This document shows positions 23,771-36,540 of a DNA stretch of 64,000 bases, piece by piece. Below the pieces are notes generated by a model. It saw only the letters and a list, made by a program, of their open reading frames with translations. It searched no databases and was not told where the DNA came from. The stretch covers positions 32,144,885-32,208,884 of the forward strand of contig JAQFVV010012394.1 of assembly GCA_028023455.1 (NCBI GenBank), written 5' to 3'. The stretch is from Epiperipatus broadwayi. Taxonomy: Eukaryota > Onychophora > Udeonychophora > Euonychophora > Peripatidae. Position 1 is the stretch's first letter. Each line of letters opens with the position of its first letter. Made by a program: the position numbers and the translations under genes.

Positions 23771-24489
23771 TTTGTAAACTTGCTAAACTTACCAGTAAGC
23801 TATGATTAATTATTCCCGATTGTGACTAAAATTAAACTTATAATATAAACATGATGGAGACATTAATTTTCTCATTCAAGAGACTTTCATTTTAAAGAAC
23901 TTGTTAGAAGAAATTTGGAAGTGATCTGTAATTGTTTAAAACTGTTTTTTTAATTAATTGATTCATGTCTGGATTAGTGTGTGTGCATTCTTTCCAACTT
24001 ATTAGTAATTTATCTTTAAATATTTTAATTTGTTAGAATAAAATATTTATTTCTAATATCAACTATTCATTGTGCATTATTAATGAGAGTTATTAAATTT
24101 ATTAAAGTTAGTTTATTAGCATTTGAGGGTATAATTTATCTTTGCCAATATTTATTGATGACAAAACTCTGGGAATAATATTTTCTAAAAAAAGTAAAGC
24201 TAATGTGAAAGCATAACCCCGATCTTTTACTTACATGCATCAAAATTATGGGATATAAGGAAGTTAGGAGTCTATTGACTATGACATTCTTTTATAAATT
24301 AAAATTAACTTCATCAGCAATTCCTGTCATAATAATTAATAGGCCAGTTAATCAGGAAATATAACCATGTTTTTAGAAGTATGAATAAGATATTTTTTTA
24401 TCCATAGTTTGATTAACTTTCACTTAACAGTGTGTAAAAGATGTCCTACCAGAATCTAGAAAAATGGGAAAAACTTACAATATATATAT
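23771..24489. other. AT-rich DNA, no gene seen
   Basis: Nothing recognised. Confidence 0.45.
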
Positions 24490-24725
24490 ATATATATACT
24501 GAATAATGATAATATGTGTAAGACATTATGATCTGGATCAACTGGTGAGTACTGGTTCAGCACAAAATGTTTATCTTGGACATCATACATCCTTTTCACA
24601 TGTCTTTGATCTAATGTTTATGATTACACCCCTCCACAAGATGTTAAGAGTTGATGGAAACCAGTTTGAACCTTGCATGAGAGTGGTGTGGTGAAAAGTT
24701 ATTTACAGAAATATTATTCATTAAA
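24490..24725 (+). repeat. RepB copy, well preserved
   Basis: In order: TACTGAATAATGATAATATG, GATCTGGATCAACTGGTGAG, TACTGGTTCAGCACAAAATG, CTTTTCACATGTCTTTGATC, CACCCCTCCACAAGATGTTA, GATGGAAACCAGTTTGAACC and GCATGAGAGTGGTGTGGTG, ending CAGAAATATTATTCATTAAA. The 62-codon frame at 24506-24694 is a by-product of the repeat. Confidence 0.85.
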
Positions 24726-25109
24726 TATTTTTTAGTTTTGTTCAGATAACACAAATTTTTGAATTAGTGAGGTTTGGACTCGTAATAGACTATCTATAGT
24801 AACATTGCTTCACGTATAAAAAATATTAAGGTTATGGTGAATGTTTTCAACATTTTCTCAATGTGTAAATCAGTATTAATATTATATTTAATTTAATATC
24901 ACATTTTATATTTTAATGTCAGAAATTTTGACTTTTTATTTTTAAAATTAAAAAAAGAAGCTGAATTTTTATTCTACTTCTATGAAATGAAGAAGTGACT
25001 GTGAACTAGATGACTCTAAGAATATGTAGTGAAATTCATATCACATTACGAGAGTGTTTCTGGCAGTCATTTACACTTTACCAACACCTAACTGACTTAA
25101 CCAGATTAA
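24726..25109. other. AT-rich DNA, no gene seen
   Basis: Nothing recognised. Confidence 0.45.
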
Positions 25110-25330
25110 TCTGGAATCTTTAGTAATAGTTAAATACCCAGACATTTAGTAAAATTTAACACCTAGATTTTTACTAATAATTAGATACCTGGATCTTTAG
25201 TAATAGTTAGACTCCCATGCTCAGATCTTTAGTAATACATAGACACCTGAATCTTTAGTAATAGTTTAAAATCTAGATTATAAGTAATAGTTAGATGTCC
25301 AGATTTTGAGCAATACCTAGACACCCAATT
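25110..25330. repeat. diverged minisatellite, about 28-32-bp unit
   Basis: About eight units of the type ATCTTTAGTAATAGTTAGA plus CACCTGG, for example at 25114, 25196, 25228 and 25253, with decay toward both ends. Confidence 0.8.
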
Positions 25331-25439
25331 TATGCAATGTTTTGAGAGACTTCACCTTCAACATGTTTATAAAATGTAGGCTATATATTTCTGGTATTAA
25401 ATATATAGAAGATGATTATTATTATCTTTAAACAACCAA

Positions 25440-26640
25440 ACATCACATGATTATCATTTCAATTTTATTTTGGACTCAAAGCTTTATAGTTAACTAATAA
25501 GGTAAAAGGTGGCTGCTGGAGGTTGCATTAGATCTGAAAATCTAGGTACAGTGCTCTCAGATTCAAGGCTTCTTACTGATGAAAGCCACAAGCTAGAAAC
25601 TAGTCTGGGGAAATTGGATGAGTAATCACTAAATAGGAATTTTTTGCACAAGCCTTTCTGCATCCATTGATTACTCTGGCTTTCCCTGCATGTCACTACT
25701 GTATGGAAAGTTTAGTATATATGTAAACAGCTTGTGTAAGCATAAAGAATGGTGATCATGGTGTGTTTGGTGATATAATATCAATCTTAACCAATAGAAT
25801 TATGGTGATTGTGGTTATTAAAGAATTAAGGCACTGAAAAGTATGGATGCTAAGCTAAGTTCATATCTATATGACTATACAAGGTAATGATCTTGAATTG
25901 AAAACATTATATTTTGGACTCAAACTATTATAGTTAGCTGATAAGGTAAAATATGGTTGCTGGAGGGTTGCATTAGATCCTAAGATCTAGATGCAGTACT
26001 CTCAGGTCCAAGGCTCTTCACTGATGAAAGCCACAAATTAGAAACTAGTCTGGGGATATTGGATAAATAAGTACTAGATAAGGATTTTATGCACAAACCT
26101 TTCTGCATTTATTGATTACTCTGGCTTGCATTGAGTGGCACTATTATATGGAGAGTTTATCCTCTGTGTAAACAGTTTGTGTACGCATAAAAAATGATGA
26201 TCATGTGATGTTTGGTGGTTTAATGCCAATCCTGCCCAATGGGATTATGGTGGCTGTAGTTATGAAAGAATCAAAGATGCCAAAAAGTATGGATTCTGAA
26301 CTGAGTTCAGATGGATGTGACTAAACAAGCTAATGAACTTGAATTGAAAACATTATTGTGATTTCATTTTGGACTCAAACTTTATAGTTAGCTAATAAGA
26401 TAATAGATAGCTACTGTAGGAATGCATTCGATCCTAAGATCTGGGTGCAATTCTCTCACATCCAAAGCTTCTCACTGATGGAAGCCACAAGTTGGAAACT
26501 AGTCTGAGGATATTGAATGAGTAAGCACTAGATAGGTATTTTATGCATAAACCTTCGTGTATCCATTAATAACTCTGGCTTGCACTGAGTACTGTATGAA
26601 GAGTTTTGTCTTTGTGTGATTATCATCTTTATTATTATTT
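25440..26640 (+). repeat. RepA tandem array (three units)
   Basis: The marker TTTTGGACTCAAA occurs at about 25472, 25914 and 26369, giving a period of about 440-455 bp. Each unit has the CTGCTGGAGG / AAGATCTAG block, the ACTGATG(A/G)AAGCCACAA block, the GGAGAGTTT terminus and the AATGGTGATCATG outer arm with the GTATGGAT(G/T)CT centre. All are in the same direction and diverged from each other, so the tandem duplication is old. Confidence 0.85.
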
Positions 26641-26890
26641 TAATTCTTCTTTCTGTTAGTTTTGTTAATATCCTTTTTTAGTTTTAAAACAATCTTTATT
26701 TATTCAAATGCATTACATATATCTCTATTGTAGGTTATAGTAAATAATGATAATAAAGTGTAAATATAAACTGTTTACATTGAAAGTAAAAATTGAGCAA
26801 ATGTCATAAAAATATATATAATATAGATGTGATGACAACCTTCTTAATATTTTAAACAATAGATGCATTTATATGAGTAATCAGTATTTG

Positions 26891-27060
26891 GCAGAAGGTT
26901 TATGATGATGGTGTAACACATAAGTAGACTAATCTGTGAAGTATCTATATGTGTAGTATTAACAAGTTGTTTGTATTTGAAAAGTTTAAATGAAGTTTAT
27001 AATTTTCTATACATTCAACATTTACTGATAGATGATGGAAAAAGTCCAACATATTCTCAC
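26891..27060. repeat. RepE copy (fold-back)
   Basis: Starts CAGAAGGTTTATGATGATGG and ends GATGATGGAAAAAGTCCAAC, matching the 13231-13320 copy in both orientations. Confidence 0.5.
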
Positions 27061-27075
27061 ATATGAGTAATCACA

Positions 27076-28560
27076 TTTACAGCATATTTTGATAAAAAAA
27101 AATAGCAGCCAAATCACTGTGGCATCATAATGAGACCAAATTGGAACTAGTTCACCAAAATATCAACTTGTTTATGGGCTTGATCTTTTATCTGAATGTT
27201 TCATGATTTATTTAGAAAAAATGTGTTATATTGTGAGATATAATGTTAAAAATCAAATACTTTTTGATGAATGAAAACATAAAAATGGTGATGGCAGTTA
27301 TTCTTGTATTGAAAAAAAGTCCTCTTTTATGCTATCAATAAAATAAAAGTGTTTGAGCATGTGCACAATTATTGTAAGTGATAAGGTTGTGGTATGCTTA
27401 AAGATCAGCTTTTCAACTCTGTGACATAGCAAACACAAGTGATTTACATTTGTGAAATATATTTTGTAGACAAAAAGAAGTTGGTTTGATGAATTTTAAT
27501 TTTGACCATGTTTAAGAATTCCAGCTACCAATATTTAAAATTCCTTATAATGTATTTGTTTTTAAACGACAGAGAAGATTTGATGTGTTATTTTTGTTTT
27601 CCAGCTCATAGTCTCCCACTTCTTAATCTGGTCATTATTTTTATTAACTTATCTAAAATACTAACTATCCTAATAAATAAATGAAACCTAATAAGATACT
27701 TGTTAGCAGGCTCACTGCATGACTCACACACCCCATTCTATAAAATAAAATTTGTAAATTAAAATACATTTTTTCACAATGCTTTTGCAAGAAAAACTTT
27801 AAAATGTAGCATTAGTCATTTGATGTGTTTGGTAAATATCTTAAATGTTTTATTCATTTATTTCTATAAAATAAAAATGGAGAATAAAATACATGCCAAA
27901 ATAAAATATATTAATTAGACTTCCCATGTCATCTTGATTAAAAATCATTCCATTAAAATCTTTTTAAATAAATCAGTTTACATATAAAATTAAAATAATA
28001 GTAATGAAAATATTGCATTGCTCCCCTCATCTTCTCAGGCAACTCTGATAATATATAAGTAATTATATAATATGTAAATTAATTACCTGGTTATTAAAAA
28101 TATTATGTACATCCAGAATATGATTCTTTGGAAGCTCCACCCTTCTTAACAAAAAGCAATGAGAGCTTGGCACCTGACATATCTCCATTATTCTTTCTAA
28201 ATCAATATTTAGATTAACTTTAATCAGCAGGTCAGTAATTCATTAAAAATATCTGTTTGTTTGAAAATCCACTGCAAATCTCTCATGCCTAAATTTATTC
28301 ACATTTTCTATTAACAAAATTATATTCCTTCAATAATAATATATTTACACTAACACTAATAGTTAATTTTTTACCTGGTGTTATTCCACTATCAAAAATT
28401 ATAATTCATTATTTAGTTTGATATTTTAAATTTTCTTACTTACATTGTTTACATTTCATTAGGACTACCAAAATAGGTCAGTTTTAAATAATTCAACTGA
28501 TATAATTATATAGATATAATAAACACCTCCACACTCCCCCAATTCTTTTCAAATTCATAT
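27076..28560. other. AT-rich DNA, no supported gene
   Basis: A 60-codon frame at 27502-27684 (+) is hydrophobic and unrecognised. No repeat family was identified. Confidence 0.45.
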
Positions 28561-28564
28561 AAAT

Positions 28565-28655
28565 AAAAATATAATAAAAGACAAATGACCCCCAAGATGC
28601 ATTTGGTGCTGAATCAGCACTCATCAGTTGGCCCAGGTCACTATCTCTCTTATAA
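28565..28655 (-). repeat. RepB partial copy
   Basis: CCCCCAAGATGCATTTGGTG, CTGAATCAGCACTCATCAG and TTGGCCCAGGTCAC are the reverse complement of the RepB centre. Confidence 0.75.
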
Positions 28656-29029
28656 CTCTTACATTTCATTAAGATCTTCTTGTTAAATAGAAAGTTTTTT
28701 TTGTTTTCCAATCCATTTGTTATTTCTAAATCAGAATCTCCCTAACACAAAACTTGTTTACATTTTTTATTAATAAGAAAACCAACCCCCTGTTGATAGA
28801 TATATAAATAGATGATTTATTACAGTAAAAATATTTTCACTTGTTTTTATTCAATAATAAAATTTTAAATAATTTAGCAAGTAATAATTTTTTTTTTAAA
28901 AGTATGCTTTTTACTCATTCTGTTCTCTTAGATTTGAACTGTAGAGTGGATTATGGATCAGTTGAGTTTTTAGCTAAAGAATGCATTCAAGAAAAAGCTG
29001 CTTAATAAAATGTATAAAAAGATAATAAG
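28656..29029. other. AT-rich DNA, no gene seen
   Basis: Nothing recognised. Confidence 0.45.
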
Positions 29030-29211
29030 CCATCTAAAAAATTAAACAGGCAAAACTCTCCATACAGTAGTGCCACCCTGTGCCAACCAGAGTAATCAAT
29101 GGATGCCAGAAGGCTTGTGCATAAAATCCTCATCTAGTGCCTACTCATCCAATATCCCCAGACTAGAGATGGTGATCATGTGATGTTTAATGGTTTAACC
29201 ATCTAAAAAAT
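29030..29211 (-). mobile_element. short RepA copy with target duplication
   Basis: The unit runs from AAACAGGCAAAACTCTCC through GGATGCCAGAAGGCTTG and CCAATATCCCCAGACTAG and jumps directly to AGATGGTGATCATGTGATG, ending TTTAATGGTTTAA. It is flanked by the 13-base direct repeat CCATCTAAAAAAT at 29030 and 29199. This is the clearest evidence for RepA element ends: the outer arm GTTTAATGGTTT is part of the mobile unit. The centre is deleted. Confidence 0.75.
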
Positions 29212-29519
29212 AGATAATATCATTATTAAAAATAGGAAAAGCTATTTAGTAAAACATGTAAAAAGATAATACAGGAAAATGATAACAAAAAAGAGAAACA
29301 TACCACCATTAAATTTTTTTTTGCACAACACAGCATCAAACTCAAACCTGAAATTTCAGAGGCAGATACTCTATTGATACTTCCAAATATGCAATACATT
29401 TAAAACCTGCAAAACATTATTGATAAAGATAATTTCATCTTATGCAGAATTACTGTAATTATGAGGCCATATTTTTAAAATAAGTTTTATTTTTAAATAA
29501 ATTGGGATGTGTAAAAAAG
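29212..29519. other. AT-rich DNA with a tRNA-like fragment
   Basis: On the minus strand near 29340-29390, ATAGAGTATCTGCCTCTG and AGGTTTGAGTTTGATGC resemble A- and B-box regions of a SINE head. Weak. Confidence 0.35.
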
Positions 29520-30110
29520 CATTGGGAAATCTAAACATTTTATTTATATATAAAATTTATTAATTATAGTGATGAAAGGGCATCGGCCTGTCAGGTTTTG
29601 TGCATTGGTAGAGTATATATGAAATATATTTTGAGATTAGAGCAACTAGCATAATAAGTTTAAATTAAAAAAATATTTCTCTTATGTTTAAATAATATAT
29701 ATTTACAATCAGAATGTGTTTTTACAAATAAAGTAATTCAGAGATCTAAACATTTATATATAAGATTTTATTAATCATTATTACAAAATGGTATTGGTCT
29801 GTTCAGTTTAGCATAATGATAAGAGTATATATATATATGTAGTACATTTTGAGTTTGTGCCTAGGTATTTGAAATCTGGCTAATTGTCACAAATAACTTT
29901 ATGTAAAGAAGTATTCCTCTTATATTTAATTAAAAATATTTACACTCAGAACATATTTCTAATGATGAAATGATTTGAAAATGTAAACAATTTTATTTAT
30001 ATATAAATTTTAGTAATTTTCTTATTGTCTTGGCACTCTAGTAGTGAAGTGCTTTTGTGCCCACACAATCTGCACATTTGCATGTGGTGGCCCTGGTTGT
30101 GAGTTTTCAA
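29520..30110 (+). repeat. degenerate tandem units with RepF-like heads
   Basis: ATCTAAACATTTTATTTATA at about 29530 recurs near 29744 and 29978. Each is followed by a tRNA-like A-box region (GTTTTGTGCATTGGTAGAG; CAGTTTAGCATAATGATAAG; GCACTCTAGTAGTGAAGTGC). The period is about 215-235 bp. The heads resemble RepF at 20140 and 33511. Confidence 0.6.
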
Positions 30111-31585
30111 GTAAACCAAGGTAGCAGCCCATATTTTTGATAAATGTACAGTTTCGAGATCCTATAATCTACTGAAGATGTGTTGGTTGTTAAATGAAAA
30201 AAAATTAATAAATCATCTGTTAAATTAATAAAATGAATAAAAATAATTCCCAAAATTTTTTATTAAGAAGCATTATGTCTATTTTTTTTTTACTTATATT
30301 ATAATGTCTACAAGACACTCTTAATATTGTCGTACTTTGGTTCAATTCAGTGTGAATCTTTTTGTCATCAGCTTTTTTGGTAAATTGCCATAATGATAAA
30401 AGTTTGGGACTTTCCTGTCACAGATTGTGATGCAATGGACTATTTCCAAATGTATTAGATCCTGACTTCTTGAAAAATGTGTAATAATGGTCCTGATATA
30501 ATTGCATGCCCACCAATCTGAATAAAGTGTAAATATTGTATTTATATATTTTTTTTATTTTTCTGTTAATAACTTAATCCAAATAAATAAATATATTGTA
30601 ATTAATTTTTCCCCAATGATTTCTTTTTTAAAAAATAACAATAATAAAAAATAAAATGTAATTATTAAATATGACGTTTCCTAGCAGGCATTTTTGTGTA
30701 AACATTTGGAGGGGGAGACCAAACAGTAGATTTATCAAAAAATACAAACTGCCATCTTAATTTACTTGAAAACTAATAAGTACCCCTAATAATTAGAAAA
30801 TAATAGTATTACATAATGTATATTATTATTATATACTTATACAAATTTACCACAGCCCAATTATCAGTTAAGACTTACTTCCTAGGTAGTAATACAACTG
30901 GGAACTGTGATGAAGGTCTGCAAAATAATTATTAATCAACTAATAAATATATCAATAATAGAGTATTTTATTGCTAAGGAGTTCATAGGAAGTTCTCACC
31001 AGAAATGGCCACAATTGGTCTATGATTTATGGATCTTAAGATCTCCCACTGTACTCTGTACCAAATCCTGCAAGATAAAATACAACACTGATTTTCGTTT
31101 TAAATGAATCATGCTAATTTTTGATACAAACTTTGGAGAATATTGCTTTTATCTCGCGTATATAAAAATTTATATATATAATTTGTGTATATATTCATTT
31201 TAAAATTATACTTTTGATTATATATCAAATATAAAGTGCGTATATGTTTGTATGTTTTTCAAAACTTTCAAGTAAAATAATTAACTAATTACTTTAGTTA
31301 CACAAAAAGCAAAGTCTTTAATTTGAAATAATATACATCTAATAAAGTTAGTTATTGAACACAGCAATTAAAATTAAGAGAAGTAATAACAAGCTTTAGG
31401 TAAAAACTTTTTATTACAGAGCAGTCAACGGCAATCATTTTAAATTGAGAAGTTCGTTTACAAAAAAAAAAAAAAATCATTAACCAAAGTAATAAAGTTT
31501 AATTTGCTATAAATTATTTTTTACAACAAAACAAACAAAACTTTAATCAAAACATATATATATATATTAAATAATGCACCTCATG
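30111..31585. other. AT-rich DNA, no supported gene
   Basis: A 66-codon frame at 30907-31107 (+) is unrecognised. Poly-A of about 15 near 31463. Nothing else seen. Confidence 0.45.
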
Positions 31586-31589
31586 GAGT

Positions 31590-31645
31590 ATATGTCATGC
31601 TTCCAACATTGGGTTCGAATTTGGGCCAGTAAAACGTGTTAGATT
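31590..31645 (+). repeat. tRNA-like 3' half (B box)
   Basis: TTGGGTTCGAATTTGGGCC at about 31610 has a near-perfect B box, preceded by ATGTCATGCTTCCAACA, which could be an anticodon arm. The A-box side is missing or decayed. Likely a SINE fragment. Confidence 0.4.
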
Positions 31646-33510
31646 GCAATCGAAATTGAATGATTTTTATTTCAAGTATACTGCTGGCGTTAAAGATAAA
31701 ATTACGAAGTATATTAAGGTTTATAAAACATCTCAATTTTTCAATTCTTCACAGAGGTGGTCTGAATAAACCTTAGGCAAGATTTACTTGGGCCTGATTT
31801 ATTATATACCGTAAAATATTATAATAAACAATATTAAAATGCACACATTAGTTTAATTTAAACAGGCATTTGTAGTGCAATGATCATTTAGCCTTTCACA
31901 AGATTTTGAGTGTGGATGAAGTAAGTCCCTACTTTATGGAGAGCTAGTGTGATGAAAGGTGTTGAGCTATCAACGTGGATGTGAAGATTCGGCATTTGAC
32001 ATTTCTAGCTTACTTAAGAGCAATATTTGTTCACAAGATTCATGGAGCAAGGTGAAAAATGGTATTTTGAGTTCTGTGACCCTGGTAGTAAGGTTACAAT
32101 TTGGCAACTTAAAATGAAAGTACCACGAATAAAAAAACAAAAAAATTAAAAAATATATAAATCAGATAATTTGCCTTATGACATAATAGTGGAGATGCAT
32201 TAGATTGCTATTATACCTGAAATTTGATTTGAATTTGCATGATAAAAACTTAAGAACAAGTTGTTGTTTTTACATTGTAATCAGATTTGATTATTTTTTT
32301 TCCAGATATTTGACTCATACCCAGTCTAGATAATTATAAAATATTGGCCAGTAAATGGGAGTTTAGCTATTCGTAAGTAGAAATTAAAAAAAGTACTGAA
32401 AAAATTGAGCTCTTACTATCTGACAGCTGGAATGGAATAATTTGGTTTTCTTTGCCATTCATCTATGAAAGACTAATAAATAGATATTTAACTTATTAAT
32501 ACCTGTTTAACTATTTATGGACTGTTTTAAGCAACACAATATAATACAGTGAAGCTGTGATTTCCCCTATATTTTGTTTCAAAACCTTCTGCATACATTG
32601 TACACTGTGGACAATAGCTCACATCTTATTGATTTGTTTGGATTACAATAAAATACCATTTATTCAAGCACAAATATATAGTAATTTTCTACACAACACA
32701 TATATAATACGTACACTTTTTATGCGAACAGTATATAAATAAAACATAAGCAGCTATTAATAATAAATGGAAGAACACATTTCCATATATCTTTATTATA
32801 TGTTCAATCAATCACATTCACTCAAAAAAAATAAAAATTTATTGTGCCAAAACTTAATTTTTAAATTAAAATAAACAGTAAAGTATCATACATTCATCAC
32901 AATTAAACATGCTCTCAATAATATTCCTTTTTTTCAAAAACTTTTCACTCTTATGGAAACCTTATTGCAGTCTTATTGTTAGCGAACTGTAACCTCTCTA
33001 GTTGTTTTGATGTTTTTAAGTTTATATCCACTCTGTAATATATACAGTTACCTCTACTTGCTGCAACCATTTTATATTCTCAGTTGAGCACTGAAACATT
33101 AAGCTTTCTGATATGATGTATGAACCCTTTTTTTTTTTTAGCCACTATTAAACAGTAACTTTAATTTTATTACTTAAGAAAGATACTTTATGAATGTTCT
33201 TAATTTTTCTAAAACATTAAGATTTACATTCAGAAAACATTTTATTACATGAAATATTATACTATGTTAATATTTGGAGAAAATAAAAGCAGGTTAGAAT
33301 AAAAATGTTGTGCTTTCAATGTAAACCAAATAAATGTTATTTAGACATGTGATCACATATGGCACTCAAAGATGGACAAATGGCTGCTGCCCTACCATAG
33401 CATTTATTAAATTTATGAATTTTAATGTTCTTGTTTCTTATTTACAATTTTTTGAATAGTATAAAATAATGTATATTGATACAATACATATCATGGTTTT
33501 ATTGTCCTAT
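31646..33510. other. AT-rich DNA, no supported gene
   Basis: Only short frames (for example 61 codons + at 32557-32742). No similarity recognised. Confidence 0.45.
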
Positions 33511-33640
33511 GCAGTTTGGCATAGTTAGTGAAGCATCTGACTCAGGATTGGGTTTTCCCAACATCGATTCTGGTGCTCACTGGTTTGTCGAACAACTTCT
33601 TATGAACTCCTAAGCAATAAACAGTATGCATTTTATGGCC
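33511..33640 (+). repeat. RepF, tRNA-like SINE copy
   Basis: GCAGTTTGGCATAGTTAGTG holds the A-box region, then CAGGATTGGGTTTTCCCAAC (hairpin) and a B-box-like ATCGATTCTGG. Downstream CTTATGAACTC matches CTTATGGACTC of the 20140 copy. Confidence 0.65.
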
Positions 33641-35439
33641 TTATTGTACATGATACACTAAAAATTTAGAGATAAATAGACTATATTCTAATTTTTTATT
33701 TTTTAAATATTCACCAATTAAGCTTCCGTTTTTCTTCAGCCTAATTTATTTGTGTAGTCACATTCCATTTATGGTTGCATATTATTTTTGTAGCATTATC
33801 TTTATTGAACTTCATAGCAAATATATTTGCTTTATTAACTTTTTAATTTTTATTATTCCTTGTTTTAAAATTTCTTATCTATTGCTGTCTTTTTGTTTTC
33901 AATCTAATGTTCATATTTCACTTCAAACAGTGAACATATGGCTATCTTTTAAAATGTCAATAGCAAACATCAGATTAATCTGTGGTACCATCTAGAAAAT
34001 TTTTCTACATGGCAACAGAAATACTGTGATAAGCAGAAAATTACATTATCATAGTTAATTTACGAGAATCATGTGTATGTGTTCTTTTAAAAAAATGTTA
34101 GATCTTTTAGAAAGTATTGAAAAAAATGAGAGGGTTTGTGATACTAATCTTCTGATAGAAAATGAAGTAATTGAATAAAAGATAGAATTAGCCCAGTTTT
34201 TGTAGGAAGGGCACAAATAATGCAAGTTGAAAATATTTGTTAGATTGTAACTATGGATAGTAATTGAATACCAAAACAGTTTTAATGTGTTTTAAGTTAA
34301 GGCAGCACAACAAGGTGAATGAAAATTGTAATAAAATATGCTAAAGAACTTAACAAAAAAATTATGTTAATTTACCTATATAAAAAGGAAAATAAGCATG
34401 TAGAAAGAATTTAATGATTAAAATAATAGTTTGCACAAAAGAATAATTTTATTAATAATAAAAAATAGAAGACATGGGCAATAAGAATTTGTATATACAT
34501 AGAAACAAATGGACTATTAGTGAATTATTTATAATAATAGAAAATATTTTATTTTTTAAAGTTTGAATAATACCTTTAATAACAAAAGATTGAATGCATA
34601 AACAGAATAATTTGGGTGACATGGTTTGAAGAGGATGCAAATGATGAAGTCATGGAAACTTAAGGATGATTAAATGATGATAGAGAAAGTGAGATTTGAT
34701 TTTTTATGTTTCTAATACAAGGCTGGTCTTAATGCTAAAGATATTGAATAGATAAATAGAAAGCTAAAAATGGGATAGTGTGAGATATGAAGTTTTGGGT
34801 GTTATATAAATTTGTAATTGACAAAAAAAAGTACAATGACTAACAAGTATGTTTTTTTTACTTATCAGCTGCTAGATTACTGGATTTGAAAAAGGAGTGG
34901 CCACGTTGCATTATCCTGTAGTATCTGAATATTTTTTAATTTTTAATACACCTTAAAAGCTATTTTGAGCATTAAGAACAGCTCCTTATAATAAAATTCC
35001 ATTCCTGTGGTATTTTTAGTAGGATCTCTACTAATAGAAAATTATGGGCAAGGGGCTGCCCTCAATGCATATATAATTAAATTTAAAATAAAAAACTTTT
35101 TTAAAAATAAAATAACTATCATGCAAACAAATTACCAATTTTCTTTGGTTTCAGTGCTAATATGTAAAGATTTTGATTTAATAATTAATGTTAGAAACTC
35201 CAAGTCTTTTATTAGCCAGTCATAGAAGAAAATTCTTCAGCAATACACTTTGAGAATATAAACTAATTTAAATATTGTGATTATGTGCAACTGTTGCATT
35301 TATTATATCAAAATATATATTCATCATAGAGAAATAACTATTGCAACTAAATTGATTGTATATAGAGATTTATTTTTATATTTTACTCTGATGTAAATCT
35401 TGAATACCTTATCAATGTAATATAAAGGCAAACTAACAT
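33641..35439. other. AT-rich DNA, no supported gene
   Basis: Short frames at 33750-33995 (+), 34452-34640 (-) and 35007-35225 (+) are low-complexity and unrecognised. Confidence 0.45.
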
Positions 35440-35735
35440 AAAACCAATCAATAATTTTTATTAGCTATTCATTAAGATAGAGATTATCCACTCAGTGAAT
35501 GTTATTTCTATAATGTAATATGTTTATGATTACACTCCACCACAATGTATTAAAGGCAGATAGAAATGCTACCTTGTGTGAGTTTGGTACAGTGAAAATT
35601 ACACTGCAGAATTATTATGCATTAAGTCAATAATTCTAGCCTAATGAACTATTAATAAAAATTATTAATATACTTCCAATGAGTAATTTGGGTCAAAATT
35701 GTGACAGCAGTAAATTTGACACATTAATTAAACTG
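35440..35735 (+). repeat. RepB copy
   Basis: AGATTATCCACTCAGTGAAT, GTTTATGATTACACTCCACC, TACCTTGTGTGAGT, AAAATTACACTGCAGAAT, CTATTAATAAAAATTATTAA and GGGTCAAAATTGTGACAGC follow the RepB order, with the initial arm inverted relative to the final one. Confidence 0.75.
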
Positions 35736-36125
35736 TAAACATACAGGAGGAAATTAACCTTCTAACATGCTCTGTTTGTTAATGCATAAATCTCTGCACA
35801 CTCACCCATTAGTATGAGCTTAAAAAATGCAAATGGACCTCTTGTGTATAGAGCATTTTCATATATCAACTAAGCCTGTTGTGTGTCTGATATTATAATG
35901 GACAATTAAACTCTACAAATGTAATTCAAATATCACAGGGAAGAAATGTTATCTAATTTTTAATTACCTGTGACTAAATAGGTATTATTTTTGAAACATA
36001 TAAATGTATAATTAAGCACTGAATCTATATGTAATCATACAGAAGGAAATTAATTTTCGAAATATGCACTGTTCATTTATGCATGATTGTTTTATACTAA
36101 CTTTCTCATTTTGCATCGATCACAT
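35736..36125. repeat. diverged direct duplication, period about 297 bp
   Basis: CATACAGGAGGAAATTAACC at 35750 and CATACAGAAGGAAATTAATT at 36037 begin related stretches that continue through (A/T)ATGCTCTGTTTGTTAATGC and ATGCACTGTTCATTTATGC. Class unknown. Confidence 0.55.
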
Positions 36126-36540
36126 TGGTATATTAATAAGCTAGTGTTGGTTTGAATACAATCTTTTAGCCTGGAATTAAAAGATTTGAATTATTTAAAT
36201 GTGTATTCTATGTAGCCTATTTACACTTAGCAAAATATTAAAACTGTGCTAATTCTGTTGAATGCATCCATCTGTGCATATAACTTAAATTAAATATATT
36301 AGTAGTAAATTCAGTTTTCAGAATTTTTCTTTTTTAATGTGCGTGTGCATAATAATAAAAAATGTTTTGTTTAATTAGTTATGGAAGTAACTTAATTTTA
36401 TATTAATAATATTTTAAAAATCAAGAATTAAAAATTTTTAAATATACAGTGTGATATTGTAAGCTCAGATCTTCAGAAAATTAGCATTTGGGGCTTTCAG
36501 TTCAATAAAAGAGTAACCTCACCGATACATATCTGCCACA
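36126..36540. other. AT-rich DNA, no gene seen
   Basis: Nothing recognised. Confidence 0.45.

Noticed and set aside
25440-26640. CRISPR-like or satellite array
   Set aside because: The units are about 450 bp, diverged and identical in order to dispersed RepA; there are no short repeats with unique spacers.
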